From the NCBI GenBank assembly GCA_003220345.1, contig QHSC01000100.1, positions 1-32,310 on the forward strand: a stretch of DNA of 32,310 bases. The letters run 5' to 3'. This DNA comes from Candidatus Rokuibacteriota bacterium. Its GTDB lineage: Bacteria; Methylomirabilota; Methylomirabilia; Rokubacteriales; CSP1-6. Made by a program: the position numbers and the translations under genes. The notes under the pieces are model-generated. The model saw nothing but the letters and a program-made list of their open reading frames with translations, was not told the DNA's origin and ran no database searches. Position 1 is the first letter of the stretch. Every line of letters begins with the position of its first letter. Below are positions 7,272 to 14,758 of this stretch, in pieces.

Positions 7272-8114
7272 ATGAAATACGGCGTGGCGATGTTCCCGAC
7301 CGACTATGCCATCCCGGCCGATGCTCTCGCGCGTGAGCTCGAGGCTCGCGGCTTCGAGTCGCTGTGGCTGCCCGAGCACACGCACATTCCCACGAGCCGC
7401 AGGAGCCCATGGCCGGGCGGGGCCGACCTGCCCCGCGACTACTGGCACACGCTCGACCCGTTCGTGGCCCTGGGCGCGGCCGCGGCCGTGACCAAGACCC
7501 TCATGCTCGGCACGGGGATCTGCCTCGTGATCGAGCGCGATCCGATCATTCTCGCCAAGGAGGTGGCGAGCCTGGATTTCATCTCCGGGGGGCGCGTGCT
7601 CTTCGGCATCGGGGGAGGGTGGAACGCCGAGGAGATGGAGGACCACGGCACGCCGTTCGGCGAGCGCTGGAAGATCCTGCGCGAGCGGATCTCGGCCATG
7701 AAGGCGATCTGGACCCAGGAGGAGGCGGAGTACCACGGCAAGTACGTCAACTTCGACAAGCTCTGGTCGTTTCCCAAGCCCGTCCAGAAGCCGTATCCGC
7801 CCATCCTCATGGGGGGCAGCGGCCCCCACGCGCGCCAGCGCGCCGCGGAGTTCGACGGGCACTGGATGCCCATCATTGGGCGCGATCCCCTGGATGAAGC
7901 CATCGCCGACCTGCGCCAGCGCGCGGAAAAGGCCGGCCGCGACCCTGGCGCGGTATCGGTCTCGCTCTTCGGAGTGCGGCCCGACGAGGGCAAGCTTGCC
8001 GCGTGGCGCGACATGGGAGTGGCGCGCGTGGCCTTCTTCGTCCCCTCCGCCCTCGCCGGCACCGTGCTGCCGCTGCTCGATCAGTACGCGGCGGTGGCGA
8101 GGAAGGTAGGCTAG
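7272..8114 (+). CDS. LLM-class F420-type flavin/deazaflavin oxidoreductase
   Basis: A 280-residue luciferase-like (bacterial luciferase alpha/beta barrel) oxidoreductase. The N-terminus MKYGVAMFPTDYAI, the segment ESLWLPEHTHIP, the LDFISGGRVLFGIGGGWN motif and PPILMGGSGPHARQRAAEF are typical of the F420-dependent TIGR03619-like subgroup. Such enzymes use reduced F420 or FMN on varied substrates; the substrate here is unknown and F420 use is inferred from subgroup resemblance. The start is 4 nt after the selenoprotein stop, with GGAGG just upstream inside the end of that gene. Co-expression with a selenol redoxin suggests a redox task in common, but this is inference. Confidence 0.9.
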   Translation: MKYGVAMFPTDYAIPADALARELEARGFESLWLPEHTHIPTSRRSPWPGGADLPRDYWHTLDPFVALGAAAAVTKTLMLGTGICLVIERDPIILAKEVASLDFISGGRVLFGIGGGWNAEEMEDHGTPFGERWKILRERISAMKAIWTQEEAEYHGKYVNFDKLWSFPKPVQKPYPPILMGGSGPHARQRAAEFDGHWMPIIGRDPLDEAIADLRQRAEKAGRDPGAVSVSLFGVRPDEGKLAAWRDMGVARVAFFVPSALAGTVLPLLDQYAAVARKVG

Positions 8115-8199
8115 GCCACCCTCGCCCTGACGCTCCGCGGCGACCTCGAGTCCCGACGAGAATGCAGCATTCGTTGGCGCTGGTGTTAGGATTGGAAGC

Positions 8200-9192
8200 G
8201 TGACGAGCACGCCGACGCGCATCGAGCTGGCCCTGGCCCCCACGCCGGTCATGAAGCTCGAGCGCCTGTCGCGGCGGCTCGGCGTCGAGCTCTGGGTCAA
8301 ACGGGACGACCTGACCGGCCTCCTCGAATCCGGTAACAAGGTCCGCAAGCTCGAGTTCCTGGTCGGCGACGCCCTCGCTCAAGGCGCCGACACCCTCATC
8401 ACCATCGGCACGCTACAGTCCAACTGCTGCCGCGCCGTCTCGGCGGTGGCGGCGCGCCTCGGGCTCCGGGCCATCGTCGCGCTCACGGGCGCCCGGCCCG
8501 ATACCTATGACGGCAACCTCCTTCTCTGCCGGATGCTGAACGCCGAGGTACGCTACCTGACCGACGAGCAGTTCCGCCACGCGCCCGAAACTCTCGAGGC
8601 GATTTCTGAAGACGTCCGGCGCGCCGGCGGCACGCCCTATGTGATTCCCGAGAGCGGCTCCAACGAGCTGGGAGCCCTCGGCTACCTCGAATGTGCCGTG
8701 GAGCTGGCGGAGCAGATCACCCATGGGGCGCCTCGCTTCGACACGGTGGTCCTGACCTGCTTCAGCGGGGGCAGCCAGGCGGGGCTTCTCATGGGCAAGC
8801 AGCTGGCCGGGCTGCCCTCCGAGATCGTGGGCGTCCCCATCGCCTTTCCGGCCGAGCGCGTGCGCGGCTATGTCACGGAGACGATCAGGAAGGCCATCCA
8901 TCGCTTCGGGTTCGCCATCGAGGTGCCGAAGAGCATCCAACTCTTGGACGGCTTCCAGGGAATCGGACGGGCGGGAGTGGACGACGCGGAGCTGGCCCTC
9001 GTGATCCGCCTGGCGGGTGAGGAAGGCCTCATGCTCGATCCCGTCTACACGGCCAAGGCCTTCGGTGGGCTCGTCCAGACGCTCGAGCGAGATAACAAGT
9101 CGCTCGGCCAGCGTGTCTGTTTCATCCACACCGGTGGTATCTTCAGCGTCTTTCCGTTCCGCGACTCGCTGACGCGACTGCTCGACGCCTGA
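8200..9192 (+). CDS. PLP-dependent D-cysteine desulfhydrase / ACC deaminase family enzyme
   Basis: A 330-residue fold-type II PLP enzyme starting at GTG 8200. The PLP lysine lies in ESGNKVRKLEF (Lys47), followed by the nucleophile loop TLQSNCCRA, IPESGSNELGALGY and the phosphate loop TCFSGGSQAG. These features fit the TIGR01275/DcyD group, which releases sulfide, ammonia and pyruvate from D-cysteine, or ammonia and 2-oxobutyrate from 1-aminocyclopropane-1-carboxylate. The sequence alone does not separate these activities, and family members also include L-cysteate lyases. There is only a weak ribosome-binding site. The alpha/beta hydrolase gene follows after 2 nt. The 85 nt gap before it holds a small GAATGC-A-GCATTC dyad (8160-8172) but no clear promoter. 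Confidence 0.9.
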   Translation: MTSTPTRIELALAPTPVMKLERLSRRLGVELWVKRDDLTGLLESGNKVRKLEFLVGDALAQGADTLITIGTLQSNCCRAVSAVAARLGLRAIVALTGARPDTYDGNLLLCRMLNAEVRYLTDEQFRHAPETLEAISEDVRRAGGTPYVIPESGSNELGALGYLECAVELAEQITHGAPRFDTVVLTCFSGGSQAGLLMGKQLAGLPSEIVGVPIAFPAERVRGYVTETIRKAIHRFGFAIEVPKSIQLLDGFQGIGRAGVDDAELALVIRLAGEEGLMLDPVYTAKAFGGLVQTLERDNKSLGQRVCFIHTGGIFSVFPFRDSLTRLLDA

Positions 9193-9194
9193 CC

Positions 9195-10043
9195 GTGGCG
9201 GAGATCCGGCTCAAGGGCGGCGAGCTGGACGGGCTTCTTCTCCACTACCTCTCGGAAGGGCAGGGGCCGGTCACCGTCCTGCTCCACGGCCTGGGTGGCT
9301 TCGCCGAGTCGTGGCGCCATACCATTCCCGAGCTCCGGCGGCACGGGCGGGTCATCGCCCTGGACCTGCCGGGTTTCGGGAAATCGGGCAAGCCGCGACG
9401 CGCGTACACGCTGACCTTCCTGAGGGAGGCTCTCGACGCGTTCCTGCGCGCGCTGGGTCTCGAGCAGGTGCGCCTCGTCGGTCACTCCATGGGCGGCGCG
9501 GTCGCCGCGTGCTTTGCCGTGGCCCACCCCGCCCGAGTGGAGCGGCTGGCCCTGCTGGCTTCCGCGGTGCCGGGCTTCCCGCTCCGGCCTTCGTGGGTCT
9601 ATCGGACGATGTCCCTGCCCGGGCTGGGCGAGCTACTCTCGCGGCTCATCACGCGGAGGATCTGCGCCACCGCGCTCGAGCGGTGCTTCGTCTCGCCCGA
9701 TGCCGAGGAGATCCGCTTCTTCGTGGACCACGAGTTCTCGGTCCGCGCCTCCGTCGAAGGGCGGGCGGCTTACCTTTCCCTCCTGCGCTCGCTCAAGGAC
9801 GACTTCACGAGGCACGCGGAGGGGTATCGAGACGGGCTGCTCAGGTTTCGGCGGCCGATCCTGCTCGTGCACGGGGTCCAGGACGCCGTCATCCCGTTCG
9901 CCCACGCGCAGCAGGTGAGTCAGGGGCTCGACCTCGCCACCGCCAAGTGGCTCGACCGCTGCGGCCACTTCCCGCAGATCGAGCATGCCGCCGCCGTCAA
10001 CACCTACCTGACGGAGTTTCTCTTCGAGCCCGCCTCGCGCTGA
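9195..10043 (+). CDS. Alpha/beta hydrolase
   Basis: A 282-residue serine hydrolase with GTG start, 2 nt after the preceding stop. The oxyanion motif HGLGGFAESW, the nucleophile elbow GHSMGG, the acid in VHGVQDAVIP and the catalytic histidine in CGHFPQIE form a full triad. A cap region (about 130-200) separates core halves. The fold is shared by esterases, haloalkane dehalogenases, epoxide hydrolases and C-C bond hydrolases; the last part is most like the MhpC/BphD kind. The substrate cannot be assigned. It closes the plus-strand run and converges with the phosphodiesterase-like gene. Confidence 0.92.
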   Translation: MAEIRLKGGELDGLLLHYLSEGQGPVTVLLHGLGGFAESWRHTIPELRRHGRVIALDLPGFGKSGKPRRAYTLTFLREALDAFLRALGLEQVRLVGHSMGGAVAACFAVAHPARVERLALLASAVPGFPLRPSWVYRTMSLPGLGELLSRLITRRICATALERCFVSPDAEEIRFFVDHEFSVRASVEGRAAYLSLLRSLKDDFTRHAEGYRDGLLRFRRPILLVHGVQDAVIPFAHAQQVSQGLDLATAKWLDRCGHFPQIEHAAAVNTYLTEFLFEPASR

Positions 10044-10095
10044 CGACTGCGGAAATTAGCGGGAACGGCGGAGAGGAACGGCGGAAGTGTAAGGA

Positions 10096-10860
10096 CTACA
10101 GCGTGTAGGTCTTGCCCTGCTCGAGGATGTGGATGCGGGTGGAGTCGACCTTCGCCAGCTCTTCTGCGGTTTCCTGATACAGCTGCGGCTTGACGTGGTA
10201 GATCCACACCGGAATGTCTGGAGGCGCCTTGTCGATCTCACGTTTGAGCATCTCCGGCGTCAGGTGACCCGAGGTCCGGGCGAGCGCGTCCATCCGGTTG
10301 GGGAAGGACGTCTCCACCACCACGGCCTTGATCCCCCGCATCTCCCGGGCGAGCTTCCAGATCTGCTTGGTCGGCCCCGTGTCACCGCTGAACACGAAGC
10401 CCGTCTCCCCGTCGTGGATCACGTATCCCGTGGTCGGGATCGTATGGTCCACGGGCACCGGCGTCACCCAGAGCTCGCCCACCCGCGCCTCGCCTTCCTC
10501 GGCGAGGGCACGGAAGGCCAGGACGGGATTCTTGGGATCCGGGATGTTGGCGAAGTTGGGCCACACCACGTCGTTGAAGACGTGGGTGCGCAGGCTGTCG
10601 AGCACGGGCCCGATGCCGCACGCCGTCACCCGCCGCTCTGGCGCAATCATGGCCAGGGTGTCGGTGAGAAAGGCGAGGCCGGCGATGTGATCGAAATGGG
10701 CGTGGCTGACCAGCGCGTACTCGACCTCGATCTGCTCGGCGGGCGTGAGGGCGCCGCCGACGGTACCGGCATCCACGAGGACCTTGTCGTCTACGAGAAA
10801 GGCCGAGGGCCGCTGTCCCTGCCCCTCACTTCCGAACGAGCCAAGGACTTTGATCTTCAT
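10096..10860 (-). CDS. Metallo-beta-lactamase-fold class II cyclic-nucleotide phosphodiesterase-like protein
   Basis: A 254-residue MBL-fold hydrolase. The metal motif SHAHFDHIAGL (HxHxDH, His53, His55, Asp57, His58) and the later FSGDTGPT and VVVETSFPN segments followed by SGHLTPEML are characteristic of class II 3',5'-cyclic-nucleotide phosphodiesterases (CpdP/yeast PDE1 group). It would cleave cAMP or a related nucleotide in the cytoplasm. The ATG at 10860 is preferred; an in-frame TTG at 10872 is possible, and the GGGAGG box upstream is 15 nt from the ATG but only 3 nt from the TTG, so the start is uncertain. Confidence 0.88.
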   Translation of the reverse strand: MKIKVLGSFGSEGQGQRPSAFLVDDKVLVDAGTVGGALTPAEQIEVEYALVSHAHFDHIAGLAFLTDTLAMIAPERRVTACGIGPVLDSLRTHVFNDVVWPNFANIPDPKNPVLAFRALAEEGEARVGELWVTPVPVDHTIPTTGYVIHDGETGFVFSGDTGPTKQIWKLAREMRGIKAVVVETSFPNRMDALARTSGHLTPEMLKREIDKAPPDIPVWIYHVKPQLYQETAEELAKVDSTRIHILEQGKTYTL

Positions 10861-10889
10861 CGCAACCGCCAATAGCCTCCCGTAGGGCC

Positions 10890-10901
10890 GAGTTTAAACT
10901 C
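10890..10901. promoter_or_regulatory. 12 bp perfect palindrome GAGTTTAAACTC
   Basis: A perfect AT-centred palindrome in the 156 bp divergent gap between the phosphodiesterase-like gene and the persulfide dioxygenase operon. It overlaps the predicted transcript start of the minus-strand gene. It may be an operator. Confidence 0.3.
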
Positions 10902-10906
10902 CGCAG

Positions 10907-10936
10907 AGTCTAGTCTACCAGTCGATTCTGGGTCAA
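10907..10936 (-). promoter_or_regulatory. Candidate sigma-70 promoter of the phosphodiesterase-like gene
   Basis: Minus strand TTGACC (10931-10936), an 18 nt spacer, then TAGACT (10907-10912). TAGACT occurs twice in tandem, overlapping by one base. The transcript would start near 10900, about 40 nt before the ATG. Confidence 0.45.
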
Positions 10937-11016
10937 GTTACCGACAATCGTCAGGCCAGAAGCCTTATTCAAGGCCAGCTTGCGCCCTGGTGAGCCCGTG
11001 TGGGAAGATGCGACCG

Positions 11017-12411
11017 ATGATCTTTCAGCAGATCGTCAATGAAGATGCCGGCTGCATCTCCTACCTGATCGCCTGCAGCCAGGCGGGTCAGGCCCTCGTG
11101 GTCGACCCTGCCCGCGACCGGGTCGACGACTACGCGGCGTGGGCCCGGCGCAAGGGGCTCGAGCTGACCCATATCGTGGACACCCACGTCCATGCCGACC
11201 ACATTTCGGGCAACCAGAGCCTGGCCGCCAAGGCCGGAGCCCGGGTGCACATCCATCCGGCGGCCGAGGCGGCCTTTCCGCACACGCCGATCGTGCACGG
11301 CGACGAGCTCCGCTTCGGGACGGTGCGGGTGCAGGTCATCCACACCCCGGGTCATACCCCGGACAGCGTCTGCCTGCTCGTCACCGACCTGTCGCGTGGC
11401 GAAGAGCCGTGGTTCATCCTGACGGGCGATACGCTCTTCGTGGGCGACGTGGGCCGGCCGGACTTCGGCGGCGAGCGGGCAGCGGCCGACCTCTTCGAGA
11501 GCCTGACCGAGCGGGTGCTCACGCTGCCCGACAGCGTGGAGGTCTATCCCGCCCACGGCGGAGGCTCGTCGTGCGGGCGGGCCATGTCCTCCAAGCCCGG
11601 CTCTACCATCGGCTTCGAGCGCCGCTTCAATCCCGCGCTACAGCCGCGAAAGGTGGAGGATTTCGTGCGCGAGCTGATGACCGGGCTGCCGCCCAAGCCG
11701 CCGAGCTTCGACCGCATCATCGCGCGCAACCGCGCCCAGGCGCTTCCCTCCATGGGTGAGCTCCAGCCGCTCTCGGCGGCCCAGGCGCGCGAGGCCATCG
11801 CCAAGGGCGGGATCATCCTCGACGTGCGCAGCCCGGCCGAGTTCGGCGAGGGCCATGTGCCGGGCGCCATAAATGTCTGGATCGAGAGCAGCCCCTTCGC
11901 GCCGCGGGTGGCCATGATGGCCCCGGTCGACAGCCGCTTCATCCTGGTGGCGGCGGGCCCGTCGGACCTCCAGCGCAGCGTCGAGGCGCTGGGGCGGGCC
12001 GGTATGGACGATATCTTGGGCTATCTCCAGCGCGGCATGACGGACTGGAGGAGCGAAGGGCTGCCCCACGCGAGCGTCCCGCAGATCACCGTGCACGATC
12101 TCGCCACGATGCGGGAAGAGCGGGCCGACCTCGTGGTGGTGGACGTGCGCGAGGTCGCGGAATGGGTCGACGGGCACATCGCAGGGGCCGTCAATGTCCC
12201 GATGAGCCAGGCCCTCTCGCGTTTGGGCGAGCTGCCCGCGGATCGTCCCAAGGCTGTGCTCTGCGCGGGCGGGCTCCGATCCAGCTCGGTCATCAGCGCG
12301 CTCCGGCGGGCGGGATTGACCGACTGCTACAATGTCGCCGGTGGCATGCGGGAGTGGGTCAAGGGAGGCTATTCCACGGTCAAGCCCGGGGGAATCGCGA
12401 ACGAAGCATGA
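11017..12411 (+). CDS. Persulfide-dioxygenase-like MBL protein with two rhodanese domains
   Basis: A 464-residue fusion. Residues 1-240 form an ETHE1/glyoxalase II-like metallo-beta-lactamase domain with THVHADH (His57, His59, Asp61, His62), His113, Asp138 and His180. ETHE1-type enzymes oxidise glutathione persulfide to sulfite with one mononuclear iron. Two rhodanese domains follow. The first (about 250-345) has LDVRSPAEF but lacks the active-site cysteine (AAGPSD in its place). The second (about 365-455) has VDVREVAEW and an active Cys416 in LCAGGLRSS. The ATG at 11017 has GGGAAG 9 nt upstream; a GTG at 10990 and an ATG at 11008 are alternatives. The stop overlaps the corrinoid protein start by 4 nt (ATGA), so the two are translationally coupled. 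Confidence 0.92.
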   Translation: MIFQQIVNEDAGCISYLIACSQAGQALVVDPARDRVDDYAAWARRKGLELTHIVDTHVHADHISGNQSLAAKAGARVHIHPAAEAAFPHTPIVHGDELRFGTVRVQVIHTPGHTPDSVCLLVTDLSRGEEPWFILTGDTLFVGDVGRPDFGGERAAADLFESLTERVLTLPDSVEVYPAHGGGSSCGRAMSSKPGSTIGFERRFNPALQPRKVEDFVRELMTGLPPKPPSFDRIIARNRAQALPSMGELQPLSAAQAREAIAKGGIILDVRSPAEFGEGHVPGAINVWIESSPFAPRVAMMAPVDSRFILVAAGPSDLQRSVEALGRAGMDDILGYLQRGMTDWRSEGLPHASVPQITVHDLATMREERADLVVVDVREVAEWVDGHIAGAVNVPMSQALSRLGELPADRPKAVLCAGGLRSSSVISALRRAGLTDCYNVAGGMREWVKGGYSTVKPGGIANEA

Positions 12412-13070
12412 ACGACGACTTCGACTACCCGATCATGTCGAGGGCCCTGATCCTGGGCGACAAGGACACGGTCGCCCGCAAGACCCAGGAAGGCCTCGCC
12501 CTCGCCATGGATCCCAAGGAACTGATCTTCCGCGGGTTGATCCCGGGCATGGACGTGGTCGGCGAGAAGTTCCGGCGCAATGAGTACTACGTCCCGCAGG
12601 TGCTCCTCTCCGCGCGCGCGATGTACGCGGGGCTCGACCTCCTCAAGCCCCTCATCACCAAGGCGGGCGGCGACGGCCAGTCGCTCGGAGTCATCGTCAT
12701 CGGCACGGCGCAGGGTGACCTCCACGACATCGGCAAGAACCTGGTCGCCATGATGCTCGAAGGGGCGGGGTTCAAGGTTCACAACCTCGGCCGCGACGTG
12801 GCGCCGGAGAAGTTCGTGGCCGCGGTGGAGGAGCACGGCGCCCAGATCGTGGGCATCTCGGCGCTCATGACCACGACCATGCCTGCCATGAAGCGCACCA
12901 TCGACGCCCTCGCCAAGGCCGGGCTGCGCGAGCGCGTCAAGGTCATGATCGGGGGCGCCCCCGTGAGCCAGGCCTATGCCGACGAGATCGGCGCCGACGG
13001 CTACGCGAGGGATTCGACGATCGCGGTGACGCGCGCCAAGGAGCTCCTGGGCGTGGCGGCGGCCACCTGA
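12408..13070 (+). CDS. Corrinoid (cobalamin-binding) methyl-carrier protein
   Basis: A 220-residue protein of the MtaC/MtbC/MetH cobalamin-domain type. An N-terminal helical cap domain (1-85, GLIPGMDVVGEKFRRNEYYV) is followed by a Rossmann-like B12 domain. The lower-ligand motif GDLHDIGKNLV supplies His106, and VGISALMTTTM plus MIGGAPVSQAYADEIGADGY complete the domain. It carries a methyl group on cobalt between methyltransferases in the cytoplasm. It overlaps the gene before by 4 nt and the homocysteine methyltransferase after by 1 nt (TGATG). By context it is the methyl carrier of a split methionine synthase. Confidence 0.95.
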   Translation: MNDDFDYPIMSRALILGDKDTVARKTQEGLALAMDPKELIFRGLIPGMDVVGEKFRRNEYYVPQVLLSARAMYAGLDLLKPLITKAGGDGQSLGVIVIGTAQGDLHDIGKNLVAMMLEGAGFKVHNLGRDVAPEKFVAAVEEHGAQIVGISALMTTTMPAMKRTIDALAKAGLRERVKVMIGGAPVSQAYADEIGADGYARDSTIAVTRAKELLGVAAAT

Positions 13071-13996
13071 TGGCCAGATCGCGCGGCTGGGAAATAGTCG
13101 AGCGCGCCAAGACGGGCGAGCGTCTCGTCTTCGACGGCGGCTACGGCACCGCCCTCTTCGCGGCCGGACTCAGCAACGGCGGCTGCCCGGAGCTCTGGAA
13201 CGACACGCACGCCGACATCGTGCGCGGGATTCACCACGGCTATTTCAAGGCCGGCTCGGACTTCGTCGAGACCAACACCTTCGGCGGCACGCGCCTGAAG
13301 CTCAACGAGTACAAGATCGGCGATCGGACCCGCGAGCTGAACGACAAGGGCGCCCGGCTCGCCCGCTCGGTGTGTCCGCCGGGCGGCTTCGTCGCGGGCT
13401 CCATCGGCCCCACGAGCTGCCTGCCCGTCGACTACGGGGTCGGCGACAACGTGGCCACGGACGACGAGTACTTCGCCACCTTCAAGGAGCAGGCGGAGGC
13501 GCTGGCCGAGGGCGGGGTGGACATCTTCGCGGTGGAGACCATGATGTTCCCCCAGGAGGCCATCGGCGCCATCAAGGCCTGCAAGGCGGCCGCCGGCCTG
13601 CCCGTGATGGCGACCATGTTCTTCCAGTACGAGGAGATCCACGACCGCGACCGCACCATGTGGGGGGAAAGCCCGGCGGAGGTGGCGCGGACGCTCCTCG
13701 ACGCGGGGGCGGACATCGTGGGCATGAACTGCGGTCGCGGCCCGGACCGCGCCATCGTGATCATCCGCGAGATGCGCGCCGTCACCGACGCGCCGCTGAT
13801 CGCGTATCCCAACGCGGGCCTGCCGATCACCAAGGGCGACACGACCACGTACGAGCTGGGGCCGGAGGCCATGGCCAAGGACTACCCCGCCTTGCTCGAC
13901 GCCGGGTGCAACATCGTCGGCGCCTGCTGCGGCTCGGGCCCGGAGCACATCCGCCTCATCGCCGAGGTCGCGCGCTCCCGCCGCTCGCCGCCGTGA
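13070..13996 (+). CDS. Homocysteine S-methyltransferase domain protein (MetH N-terminal module)
   Basis: A 308-residue zinc homocysteine methyltransferase barrel. FDGGYGTALFAAGL at the N-terminus, FVETNTFGGTRLKL, and the three zinc cysteines Cys221 (GMNCGRGP) and Cys286-Cys287 (GACCGSGP) are all present. It would move the methyl from the corrinoid protein to homocysteine, making methionine. It contains only this module; in E. coli MetH the same domain is fused to folate, B12 and activation domains. It overlaps both neighbours (1 and 4 nt), indicating stoichiometric production with the carrier and the activation protein. A different thiol acceptor is possible. Confidence 0.93.
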   Translation: MARSRGWEIVERAKTGERLVFDGGYGTALFAAGLSNGGCPELWNDTHADIVRGIHHGYFKAGSDFVETNTFGGTRLKLNEYKIGDRTRELNDKGARLARSVCPPGGFVAGSIGPTSCLPVDYGVGDNVATDDEYFATFKEQAEALAEGGVDIFAVETMMFPQEAIGAIKACKAAAGLPVMATMFFQYEEIHDRDRTMWGESPAEVARTLLDAGADIVGMNCGRGPDRAIVIIREMRAVTDAPLIAYPNAGLPITKGDTTTYELGPEAMAKDYPALLDAGCNIVGACCGSGPEHIRLIAEVARSRRSPP

Positions 13997-14733
13997 GCGC
14001 GGCGCTCGACGTCCGCTCGCCCGTTCCCGTCACCCTCGACCGCCGCTGCTTGTCCCTCCGCGTGGATCCCGACGAAGTCCTGCGCTTCCAGGGCTACAAG
14101 AAGGGGCGCGACGTCCCGGATGCGACCGTGCTCGCGCTCTTCGACGAGGCGCTGGCCCTCGGCGAGTCGCTGATGGAGCCGCGGTTTGTCTACCGCGCGG
14201 CGAGGGTGACCGGGCAAGAGCCCGATGTGATCCAGGCGGGCGGCGAAGAGTTCCACATCCCCGAGATCGGGAGATTGTGGGGGACACTCGAAGCGGTCGG
14301 GGCGGGGATCTGCACGGTGGGCCGCGCCATCGAAGATCGCGTGCGAGAGCTGTGGGAGGAGCGAGAGCTCCCGCTGGCGATGATGCTCGACAGCGTCGGC
14401 TCGGCCGCGGTGGAAAGCCTGGCGGAATACGTCAACGACCTCCTCTGTCAGGCGGCGATCCCGTCGAGCATGAGGGTCACCAATCGAGTCAGCCCAGGCT
14501 ATGCGGGTTGGGACACCGCGGAGCAGGTCGCGCTCTTTCGCCTCTGCCCCGGCCTGCCCATCGATGTGACCCTCAATGACTCCTGCGTCATGGTCCCCGG
14601 CAAGAGCATCTCGATACTGGTGGGCATCGGGCCCGAGGCGCGCGTGGATCACTACTTCACGCAGTGCCGGCGGTGCTGGATGCGCGACTGCGACTATCGC
14701 CGCGCTCCCGCCGTCACCACCGTGCACCGATAG
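13993..14733 (+). CDS. Stand-alone methionine synthase activation-domain protein (corrinoid reactivation)
   Basis: A 246-residue protein matching the S-adenosylmethionine-binding reactivation domain of MetH as a separate polypeptide, like Thermotoga TM0269. The RVSPGY segment (165-170) corresponds to the SAM-binding RxxxGY motif of MetH. The later MVPGKSISILVGIGPE and the C-terminal cysteine set Cys225, Cys228 and Cys233 followed by DYRR match the extra tail seen in clostridial-type activation subunits. It should re-methylate oxidised cob(II)alamin with SAM and an electron donor. The start is GTG 13993, in a GTGA overlap with the methyltransferase stop. Whether the cysteine tail binds a metal or cluster is unknown. 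Confidence 0.9.
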   Translation: MSAALDVRSPVPVTLDRRCLSLRVDPDEVLRFQGYKKGRDVPDATVLALFDEALALGESLMEPRFVYRAARVTGQEPDVIQAGGEEFHIPEIGRLWGTLEAVGAGICTVGRAIEDRVRELWEERELPLAMMLDSVGSAAVESLAEYVNDLLCQAAIPSSMRVTNRVSPGYAGWDTAEQVALFRLCPGLPIDVTLNDSCVMVPGKSISILVGIGPEARVDHYFTQCRRCWMRDCDYRRAPAVTTVHR

Positions 14734-14758
14734 GCCATCCGGGAGCCGGAGTGTTACG

